A stretch of 64,000 bases of DNA, taken from NCBI GenBank assembly GCA_045544035.1, contig JAZPYE010000018.1, positions 54,087-118,086 of the forward strand, in the 5' to 3' direction. A program made the position numbers and the translations under genes. The DNA comes from SIG587 sp045544035. Its GTDB lineage: Bacteria > Bacillota > Clostridia > Oscillospirales > Acutalibacteraceae. Under the pieces are notes generated by a model. The model saw only the letters and a program-made list of their open reading frames with translations, had not been told where the DNA came from and searched no databases. Below are positions 58,005 to 64,000 of the stretch, one piece after another; the stretch's first letter is position 1, and every line of letters starts with the position of its first letter.

Positions 58005-60641
58005 TTGGCAAAGGAACTTGCAAAGACCTACGACCCAAAAGAGGTTGAGGACAGAACCTATAAATTTTGGTTAGATGGAAACTTTTTCCACGCTGTTATA
58101 GACAAGGAAAAAGAGCCTTTCACCATTGTTATACCGCCACCGAACATCACAGGCCAGCTCCACATGGGACACGCCCTTGACAACACATTGCAGGATATTC
58201 TTATCCGCTTTAAGCGTATGCAGGGCTATGACACTCTGTGGCTCCCCGGCACCGACCACGCTTCCATTGCAACCGAGGCTAAAATCGTTGAAAAAATGCG
58301 CGAGGAGGGTGTCACTAAAGAGGACATCGGCCGCGAGGAATTTTTAAAGCGCGCCTGGGAATGGAAAAAGCAGTACGGCGGCAGAATCATTGAACAGCTT
58401 AAAAAAATGGGCTCCTCCTGCGACTGGGAAAGGGAACGCTTTACCCTTGATGAGGGCTGTAACAAGGCCGTTAATGAGGTGTTTGTTCGCCTTTATGAAA
58501 AGGGACTTATTTACAGAGGTGAGCGCATCATCAACTGGTGCCCCCACTGCAAAACCTCCATTTCCGATGCCGAGGTTGAATATGAGGAGCAGGCAGGTCA
58601 TTTCTGGCACCTTCGTTATCCCTTTAAGGATGGTAGCGGCTATTTAGAGCTTGCAACCACCCGCCCCGAAACATTGCTCGGCGATACCGCTGTTGCGGTT
58701 AATCCCAGTGATGAAAGATACAAAAATGTTGTTGGCAAAACTATTATTCTGCCCCTTGTTGGCAGGGAAATTCCCGTTGTTGCCGATGACTACGTTGAAA
58801 TGGATTTCGGAACGGGCGTTGTTAAAATCACCCCCGCCCACGACCCTAACGACTTTGAGGTTGGTCTTCGCCACAACCTGCCGGTTATCAATGTTATGAC
58901 CGACGATGCAAAAATCGTAGAGGATTATCCTAAATATGCAGGCATGGACCGATACGCAGCAAGAAAGGCCATTGTTGCCGATTTGGAAAAAGAGGGCGCA
59001 CTTGTTCGCGTTGAGGATTACACCCACAATGTTGGCACCTGCTACCGTTGTTCCTCCACCGTTGAGCCTCGCATTTCCAAACAATGGTTTGTTAAAATGA
59101 AACCCCTGGCAACACCTGCCATTGATGCTGTTAAAAATGGTGAAACCAAGTTTGTTCCCCAGCGCTTTGAAAAGGTTTATTTCCATTGGCTTGAGAACAT
59201 TCGTGATTGGTGTATTTCTCGCCAGCTTTGGTGGGGTCACCGCATTCCCGCTTGGTACTGTGCCGATTGCGGCGAAATCACCGTTGCTAAAACCCAGCCC
59301 CATGCTTGCGCACACTGCGGCAGCAAGAATATAACCCAGGACCCCGACACTCTTGATACCTGGTTCTCCTCTGCTCTTTGGCCTTTTTCAACCTTAGGCT
59401 GGCCCGAAGAAACCGAGGATTTTAAGCATTATTATCCCACAAACACCCTGGTTACCGGTTATGATATTATTCCCTTCTGGGTAATGCGAATGATGTTCTC
59501 CGGTATTGAGCAAACGGGACAGGTTCCCTTTGACACTGTTCTTATCCACGGTCTTGTTCGCGATTCACAGGGCAGAAAAATGTCAAAGTCCCTGGGCAAC
59601 GGTGTTGACCCCCTTGAGGTTATCGACACCTACGGCGCCGATGCTCTGCGTTTCTCCCTTGCAACAGGCAACAGTCCGGGTAACGATATGCGATATATCC
59701 CCGAGCGTGTTGAGGCGAGCCGTAACTTTGCAAACAAAATTTGGAATGCCGCAAGATTTTTGCTTATGAATCTTCAAAACACAGATGAAATGCCTCTGCC
59801 GAAGGAGTTATCCCTTGAGGACAAGTGGATTTTATCAAGGTATAACGACCTTGTTGCCGAGGTTACCGATAACCTGGAAAAATATGAGCTGGGTCTTGCC
59901 ATTCAAAAGCTTTATGATTTCATTTGGGATATATTCTGCGATTGGTATATTGAAATTGCAAAATCCCGCCTTTCAATGGAAAAGGAGCTTGCCGATTCGG
60001 CTCGCTCGGTGCTTATCTATGTTTTCTCAGGCCTCTTAAAGCTTCTCCACCCATTTATGCCCTTCATCACCGAGGAAATTTGGCAGTCAATGCCCCACAG
60101 CGGCAAATCAATTATGGTTGCCGATTGGCCTACCTATGATGAAAAGCTTAACTTCCCCACCGAAAGCGAGCATTTCGAGCGCATTATGCAGGCGATTCGC
60201 GCAATTCGTAACCGCCGCGCCGAAATGAATGTTCCCCCCTCTAAGAAGGCAAAGGTTTTTGTTGTAACCGAGTGTGAGGAAATCTTTAAGCTTGGCGCAC
60301 CCTACATTTGTAAGCTCGGCTTCGCTTCCTCTGCTAATGTAAGTGCCACGGCTGATGGCCTGGATGTTGCCGATGCCGTTCAGGTTGTAACAGATTTTGC
60401 AACCATCTATATTCCTCTTGCTGACCTTGTTGACTTTGAGGCAGAGCTTAATCGCCTAAATAAGGATATGGAAAAAACCTTGGTTGATAAGGAATTCTTC
60501 GAGAAAAAACTTAACAACCCCGGCTTTCTTGCAAAGGCTCCCGAAAAACTTGTTAGCGAGCAGAGAGAGCAGCTTCAAAAGGTGCTTGCAAAAATCGAAC
60601 TACTTCAAAACAGCATTGATAACATTAAATCTAAAATGTAA
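58005..60641 (+). CDS. valS: Valyl-tRNA synthetase
   Basis: The product is 878 residues from TTG 58005, seven bases after GGGAGG, giving MAKELAKTYDPKEVEDRTYK, the usual ValS start; the in-frame ATG at 57957 lies in the promoter. It has the class I motifs HMGHALD (about 46-52, in PPPNITGQLHMGHALD) and GRKMSKSLGNGVDP (about 524-537). The editing domain lies between them, and a C-terminal coiled coil begins near 805 (FEAELNRLNKDMEK). A zinc-like cysteine set CYRCSST and CADCGE/CAHCGS lies around 350-440. It charges tRNA-Val. It is a single-gene unit. Confidence 0.97.
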   Translation: MAKELAKTYDPKEVEDRTYKFWLDGNFFHAVIDKEKEPFTIVIPPPNITGQLHMGHALDNTLQDILIRFKRMQGYDTLWLPGTDHASIATEAKIVEKMREEGVTKEDIGREEFLKRAWEWKKQYGGRIIEQLKKMGSSCDWERERFTLDEGCNKAVNEVFVRLYEKGLIYRGERIINWCPHCKTSISDAEVEYEEQAGHFWHLRYPFKDGSGYLELATTRPETLLGDTAVAVNPSDERYKNVVGKTIILPLVGREIPVVADDYVEMDFGTGVVKITPAHDPNDFEVGLRHNLPVINVMTDDAKIVEDYPKYAGMDRYAARKAIVADLEKEGALVRVEDYTHNVGTCYRCSSTVEPRISKQWFVKMKPLATPAIDAVKNGETKFVPQRFEKVYFHWLENIRDWCISRQLWWGHRIPAWYCADCGEITVAKTQPHACAHCGSKNITQDPDTLDTWFSSALWPFSTLGWPEETEDFKHYYPTNTLVTGYDIIPFWVMRMMFSGIEQTGQVPFDTVLIHGLVRDSQGRKMSKSLGNGVDPLEVIDTYGADALRFSLATGNSPGNDMRYIPERVEASRNFANKIWNAARFLLMNLQNTDEMPLPKELSLEDKWILSRYNDLVAEVTDNLEKYELGLAIQKLYDFIWDIFCDWYIEIAKSRLSMEKELADSARSVLIYVFSGLLKLLHPFMPFITEEIWQSMPHSGKSIMVADWPTYDEKLNFPTESEHFERIMQAIRAIRNRRAEMNVPPSKKAKVFVVTECEEIFKLGAPYICKLGFASSANVSATADGLDVADAVQVVTDFATIYIPLADLVDFEAELNRLNKDMEKTLVDKEFFEKKLNNPGFLAKAPEKLVSEQREQLQKVLAKIELLQNSIDNIKSKM

Positions 60642-60647
60642 CAAAAA

Positions 60648-60668
60648 GGGCGGCAAATTTTGCCGCCC
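60648..60668. terminator. Bidirectional terminator between valS and the small leftward gene
   Basis: GGGCGGCA (60648-60655) pairs with TGCCGCCC (60661-60668). A-rich sequence on the left reads as TTTTTG leftward, so it serves the small gene well and valS moderately. Confidence 0.75.
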
Positions 60669-60681
60669 AAAAACTTTTGTG

Positions 60682-60867
60682 CTAAAGATGATGCCGATGG
60701 AGCTCACGCTCCTCCTCTTTAACGCTTTTATAAGAGGGAAGAATGGTGCCGTTTTCATCGGTAATGGCAGGGCGGCAAACGGGCTTATAGTAAAACACAC
60801 CGCGACTGGATAAATGTGCCTCGCGGTCTATGCTCCAGGCTTTGTTCTTTTTCTTTTCGCCTTTCAT
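60682..60867 (-). CDS. Small basic protein, unknown function
   Basis: The product is 61 residues from ATG 60867, after the strong GAGGTGAT; thirteen upstream in-frame codons are rejected because they precede the ribosome site. It begins MKGEKKKNKAWSIDREAHLS and contains SSRGVFYYKPVCRPAITDEN and ends in a histidine-rich tail (ELHRHHL). The excellent ribosome site and own terminator argue that it is real. It is convergent with valS and divergent from folC. No known family recognised; a nucleic-acid or ribosome contact would fit its charge but is a guess. Confidence 0.6.
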   Translation of the reverse strand: MKGEKKKNKAWSIDREAHLSSRGVFYYKPVCRPAITDENGTILPSYKSVKEEERELHRHHL

Positions 60868-60935
60868 TTTTATCACCTCAAAATTAGTTTTCCTGAAAAA
60901 TTTCAAAAAATCCGTTTAAAAGGCAGGTGTCCAAA

Positions 60936-62162
60936 GTGAATTATGATGATGCTTTAAGCTATGTTCATTCCCTTCTCGTTTTCGGCTCAAAACCGGGGCT
61001 AGATAGAATGAACGAGGTTATGGCAAAGCTTAATAATCCCCAAAACAATTTAAAATTCATTCATATTGCAGGCACCAACGGCAAGGGCTCCACCGCCACA
61101 ATGCTTTCAAATGTGTATATTAAAGCAGGGCTTAAAGTGGGGCTTTACGTTTCTCCCTTTGTTATCGATTTTAGAGAGCGAATTCAGCTAAATGGTCAAA
61201 TGATAGAAAAGGCTGATTTTGCTTTAATGGCTCAAAAAGTCAAGGATACGGGTGTGACACTTACCGAGTTTGAATTCATTACCGCCGTGGCATTTTGCTA
61301 TTTTGCCGAAAAGCAGTGCGATATTGTCATTCTCGAAACGGGCCTCGGCGGTAGGCTTGATGCCACCAACATTATTGAAAAGCCCCTTTGCTCTATTCTA
61401 ACCCACATTTCCCTTGACCACACAGGGGTGCTTGGTGACACCCTAGAGCAAATTGCCGCCGAAAAATGCGGAATCATCAAAAATCGCGGGCTGACTGTCA
61501 CCGATATGAACCAGGAGCCCGAGGTTTTTGAGGTGATAAAAGCACATACCGACAATCTTGTTATTCCAAACAAAGAGGATTTAAAAATCATATCCTGTGA
61601 TATTTTCGGTAATACATTTATATATAAGGGCGAAAAATACGAAACCACCCTGGCAGGGCTTCACCAGGTGAGCAATGCCGTAAGCGTTATTGAAACGGTT
61701 AAAAATGCTTTGCCCGTGAGTGAAGAAATTTTAAAGTTTGCAATTAAGGAAACCGTTTTCCCTGCAAGGTGCGAAATTATTTCCAAAAATCCCCTTGTTG
61801 TGCTGGATGGCGCCCATAACCCCGATGGTGCAAATGCCCTCGAAAAGGTTATGGAAAATTACTCGGGCAAAATCACCGCCATTGTGGGAATGATGGCAGA
61901 TAAGGACTGCGGCGAGGTGCTAAAAACACTTTTGCCCAACTGCGAAAATGTTATCACCGTAAGCGTTCGGGAAAATCCTCGCTCAATTTCAGCCGAGGAT
62001 TTAATGAGCATTGCACAGCCTTATTGTGAAAACTGTTTTAGCGCTATAGATTACGATGAGGCTATAAAAAAAGCAGTGGCGCTGTCGGGAGGAAACCCCA
62101 TTTTTGTCTTTGGCTCGCTCTACCTTGCCTCAGCAATCAGAAACAAACTTTTAAATATTTAA
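60936..62162 (+). CDS. folC: Folylpolyglutamate synthase / dihydrofolate synthase
   Basis: The product is 408 residues from GTG 60936, eight bases after AGG of AAAGGCAGG; GTG 60927 is nearer and less likely. It begins MNYDDALSYVHS. It has the P-loop HIAGTNGKGSTATMLSNV (about 43-60), LETGLGGRLDATNII (about 133-147), HISLDHTGVLGDTLEQIA and the C-terminal VVLDGAHNPDGANALEKVM (about 288-306). It adds glutamate residues to folates and makes dihydrofolate. It ends before a strong hairpin that also lies upstream of spoIIAA. Confidence 0.95.
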   Translation: MNYDDALSYVHSLLVFGSKPGLDRMNEVMAKLNNPQNNLKFIHIAGTNGKGSTATMLSNVYIKAGLKVGLYVSPFVIDFRERIQLNGQMIEKADFALMAQKVKDTGVTLTEFEFITAVAFCYFAEKQCDIVILETGLGGRLDATNIIEKPLCSILTHISLDHTGVLGDTLEQIAAEKCGIIKNRGLTVTDMNQEPEVFEVIKAHTDNLVIPNKEDLKIISCDIFGNTFIYKGEKYETTLAGLHQVSNAVSVIETVKNALPVSEEILKFAIKETVFPARCEIISKNPLVVLDGAHNPDGANALEKVMENYSGKITAIVGMMADKDCGEVLKTLLPNCENVITVSVRENPRSISAEDLMSIAQPYCENCFSAIDYDEAIKKAVALSGGNPIFVFGSLYLASAIRNKLLNI

Positions 62163-62196
62163 AAATTCGACAACTGAATACGACAAATTATTTAAG

Positions 62197-62246
62197 GACA
62201 AGCCGTTATTATATTATATGTAATAGCGGCTTGTCTTTTATTTTTT
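62197..62246 (+). terminator. Terminator between folC and spoIIAA
   Basis: GACAAGCCGTTATTA (62197-62211) pairs with TAATAGCGGCTTGTC (62221-62235), one pair being G-U, followed by TTTTATTTTTTT. It ends only about 20 bases before the spoIIAA start, leaving no room for a normal promoter behind it. Confidence 0.85.
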
Positions 62247-62264
62247 TAAAAAGAGGTGAATAAA

Positions 62265-62588
62265 TTGGTAAAGATTGATGTAACAGGTGAGGTTGTCACC
62301 GCCTTTTTAAGCGGCGAAATTGACCATCACACCGCCGCAGGCATAAGAAAGGAAATCGACACTGCGGTTGAAAACAGTGTGCTCACCCTGCTTGTTCTTG
62401 ATTTCAGCGGTGTAACATTTATGGACAGCTCAGGCATTGGCCTTGTTATGGGGCGCTATGCTGCGGCAAAAAAGAAGGGCGCCGTTTTGCATGTGAGCGG
62501 TGCCAGCGAAACATTATATAAGGTAATGCGCCTTGCAGGCATTGAACGCCTTGCAAGACTTGAAAAAGGAGATGCAACAAAATTATGA
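62265..62588 (+). CDS. spoIIAA: Anti-sigma factor antagonist SpoIIAA
   Basis: The product is 107 residues from TTG 62265, six bases after AGAGGTGA, giving MVKIDVTGEVVTAFLSGEID. It has the STAS fold with the phosphorylated serine in DFSGVTFMDSSGIGLVMGR (about 47-65). In its unphosphorylated form it binds SpoIIAB and frees sigma F in the forespore. It is the first gene of the spoIIA operon and overlaps spoIIAB by four bases. Confidence 0.95.
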   Translation: MVKIDVTGEVVTAFLSGEIDHHTAAGIRKEIDTAVENSVLTLLVLDFSGVTFMDSSGIGLVMGRYAAAKKKGAVLHVSGASETLYKVMRLAGIERLARLEKGDATKL

Positions 62589-63031
62589 AAGCAATAAACA
62601 GTTTCACACTCACAATGCTGTCAAGGTCCACAAACGAAGCCTTTGCCCGTAGCGCCGTTTCGGCGTTTGTGACCTGCCTTGACCCCACTCTTGAAGAAAT
62701 AAACGATATTAAAACAGCCGTGTCTGAGGCGGTGACAAACTGCATTGTTCACGGATATAGGGATACCATTGGAAAAATTTACATAACCGTTCAAATTTTC
62801 CCCGATAATGTGGTTTCGGTTAAGGTCAGGGACACGGGCTGCGGCATTGAGGATATTGAAAAGGCAAAGGAGCCCCTTTTCACCACCGCAGGCGGGGAGC
62901 GTGCAGGCCTTGGCTTTGCAGTTATGGAAAGCTTTATGGATAGCCTTAAGGTAACCTCGAAATTGGGGAAGGGAACCACAGTTACAATGAAAAAGAGGAT
63001 AAGTGTCAGGGTAAAATCCCATGAAAGATAA
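62585..63031 (+). CDS. spoIIAB: Anti-sigma F factor / serine kinase SpoIIAB
   Basis: The 148-residue GHKL kinase has the N-box AVSEAVTNCIVHGYRD (about 44-59), the G1 box KVRDTGCGIEDIEKA (about 80-94) and G2 box AGGERAGLGFAVMESFMD (about 101-118). It binds and inhibits sigma F and phosphorylates SpoIIAA. It overlaps spoIIAA by four bases and sigF by eleven, so the three proteins are made in coupled amounts. Confidence 0.95.
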   Translation: MKAINSFTLTMLSRSTNEAFARSAVSAFVTCLDPTLEEINDIKTAVSEAVTNCIVHGYRDTIGKIYITVQIFPDNVVSVKVRDTGCGIEDIEKAKEPLFTTAGGERAGLGFAVMESFMDSLKVTSKLGKGTTVTMKKRISVRVKSHER

Positions 63032-63674
63032 GGATTCCTTTATAACCGAAAATTTAGGGCTTGTCCATTCCTGCTGCAAGCATTTTGTCAGCCGTGGCAC
63101 CGATTATGACGACCTGTTTCAGGCAGGGTGCGTGGGACTTATTAAAGCGGTTAACGGCTTCGATGAGTCCCGAGGTCTTTGCTTTTCCACCTACGCCGTG
63201 CCTGTGATTCTCGGTGAAATTAAAAGACTGTTTAGAGATGGCGGTGCCGTAAAGGTGTCCCGAAGCCTTAAGGAACTTTTTTTAAAGGCAACAAGAGAAA
63301 AGGAGAAAATGGAGAATGAGCTTTGTCGCCAGGTCACCGTTTCAGAACTTGCCGTAAGGCTTCAGGTGAACAGTGAGGAATTGGCCGAAGCCTTTTGTGC
63401 CGCACAGCCAACGGTGTCACTGACCTATGAAAGCGATGACGGCACAAGGGAGCTAAATATTCCCACCCTTAGTATAGAAGAGGAGTTTTCGGACAAACTT
63501 GATTTAGAGGTGGCGCTGGAAAAACTTGAGAAAACCGAACGCGACATAATAAAACTGCGCTATTTTGGCGGTCTTACCCAAAGCCAAACCGCAAAAAAAC
63601 TTGGAATGACACAGGTTCAGGTGTCAAGAAAAGAGAAAAAAATACTAATTTCCCTTCGGGAATGCCTGATTTAA
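63021..63674 (+). CDS. sigF: Forespore RNA polymerase sigma factor F
   Basis: The 217-residue sigma factor has region 2 (YDDLFQAGCVGLIKAVNGFD, about 29-48, and FSTYAVPVILGEIKRLFRDG), a short region 3, and region 4 with LEKTERDIIKLRYFGGLTQS then QTAKKLGMTQVQVSRKEKKI (about 190-209). Gene order and length identify it as sigma F. It directs early forespore genes after engulfment begins. The window's rRNA promoter lies 96 bases downstream; no strong terminator is visible between them. Confidence 0.95.
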   Translation: MKDKDSFITENLGLVHSCCKHFVSRGTDYDDLFQAGCVGLIKAVNGFDESRGLCFSTYAVPVILGEIKRLFRDGGAVKVSRSLKELFLKATREKEKMENELCRQVTVSELAVRLQVNSEELAEAFCAAQPTVSLTYESDDGTRELNIPTLSIEEEFSDKLDLEVALEKLEKTERDIIKLRYFGGLTQSQTAKKLGMTQVQVSRKEKKILISLRECLI

Positions 63675-63769
63675 AAACTATATGTTGTGTTTTATAATAG
63701 GTTAAATATACTATATAAATAATGCACAAAATTTATGAAAAATTTTTGAAACTTTTTTAAAAAAAACTG

Positions 63770-63798
63770 TTGACAAATTTTTCTCATTGTGGTATTAT
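63770..63798 (+). promoter_or_regulatory. Promoter of an rRNA operon
   Basis: TTGACA (63770-63775) and TATTAT (63793-63798) are 17 bases apart in a very AT-rich upstream region (an A/T tract at 63741-63767, UP-element-like). A GC-rich hairpin begins right at the predicted start site. Confidence 0.8.
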
Positions 63799-63802
63799 AA
63801 TC

Positions 63803-63989
63803 GGGCACCCCAAAAAACGGGGTGCCCAAAACGGACCTTGAAAATTAAACAACGACAATAAAAAGGACCCGACGATTCTTAAGAGAAATCTTATAAATCA
63901 AGGACAAAATAAATGCGTCAGCATTAAAGTAAGAATGAGCTAAAGAGCTTATCTGAATTAGATTTGAACACGGAAACGTGTTTAGATAC
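63803..63989 (+). other. rRNA operon leader
   Basis: GGGCACCCC (63803-63811) pairs with GGGGTGCCC (63819-63827) at the 5' end of the transcript. It is followed by ACCTTGAAAATTAAACAACG (63836-63855), a sequence type common in clostridial rRNA leaders and spacers. A small stem AACACG-GAAA-CGTGTT (63967-63982) with a GNRA loop precedes the 16S start. The leader likely carries antitermination and RNase III processing sites. Confidence 0.7.
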
Positions 63990-64000
63990 AATATTTAGAG
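63990..64000 (+). rRNA. Probable 5' end of 16S rRNA (rest outside window)
   Basis: The final bases AATATTTAGAG match the position and wording of the 16S 5' end just before TTTGATCCTGGCTCAG. With the preceding strong promoter and leader this is the expected start of the gene, but only eleven bases are visible, so the call rests on context. Confidence 0.5.

Noticed and set aside
58644..59315. Open frame of 223 codons antisense to valS
   Set aside because: Shadow of a highly expressed gene with strong third-position bias; no ribosome site or family.
1..64000. CRISPR arrays, tRNA genes and insertion sequences
   Set aside because: No regularly spaced repeats, tRNA-like cloverleaf with CCA end, or transposase frame was recognised on reading.

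Overview
The window looks like chromosome of an anaerobic, spore-forming member of the Clostridia, most like the gut Oscillospiraceae/Ruminococcaceae group. The basis is a spoIIAA-spoIIAB-sigF operon, HisZ-dependent short HisG, the DapL route to lysine, GTP-dependent PEP carboxykinase, the NifU-like/GGGtGRT pair, an H-type spacing of consensus promoters, and frequent TTG and GTG start codons. This is inference from gene content; no species call is possible.

Bases 1 to about 7,800 are an AT-rich accessory region, best read as the right part of an integrated mobile element. It carries a tyrosine integrase at its right end, a small serine recombinase, an XRE-type regulator, a WYL regulator cut by the window edge, two paralogous small proteins, a winged-helix-like protein and several unknowns. 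Its most interesting part is a promoter, a nested-stem leader RNA and an intrinsic terminator placed just before a DUF1413 gene, with sequence overlaps that allow a transcription-attenuation switch.

From 7.85 kb onward the genes are core. There is the GGGtGRT/NifU-like pair (leftward), then rightward flavin reductase-like, pckG, yceD-rpmF, and a DUF512-der-plsY-gpsA operon. Leftward from 17.4 to 23.0 kb runs xpt with a BMP-type nucleoside ABC transporter. Then come serS, parAB, and metY-metA. A seven-gene arginine operon (argG-H-C-J-B-D-F) and an eleven-gene histidine operon led by a TrpR/YerC-family regulator occupy 28.8 to 45.3 kb, both leftward.

From 46.1 kb most genes run rightward: dapF-dapL followed by two envelope-sugar genes, gdhA, a divergent type IIA topoisomerase pair, valS, folC and spoIIA. 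One leftward beta-helix protein and one small unknown interrupt this. The window closes in the promoter and leader of an rRNA operon; the last eleven bases look like the first bases of 16S rRNA.

Several core promoters (xpt, yerC-his, gdhA, topoisomerase) have a short palindrome placed exactly in the -35/-10 spacer, which suggests steric repression by dedicated regulators. One broken XRE gene (28.5 kb) and one amber-interrupted small gene (4.6 kb) were found. No CRISPR array, tRNA gene, insertion sequence or recognisable riboswitch of a known class was seen.
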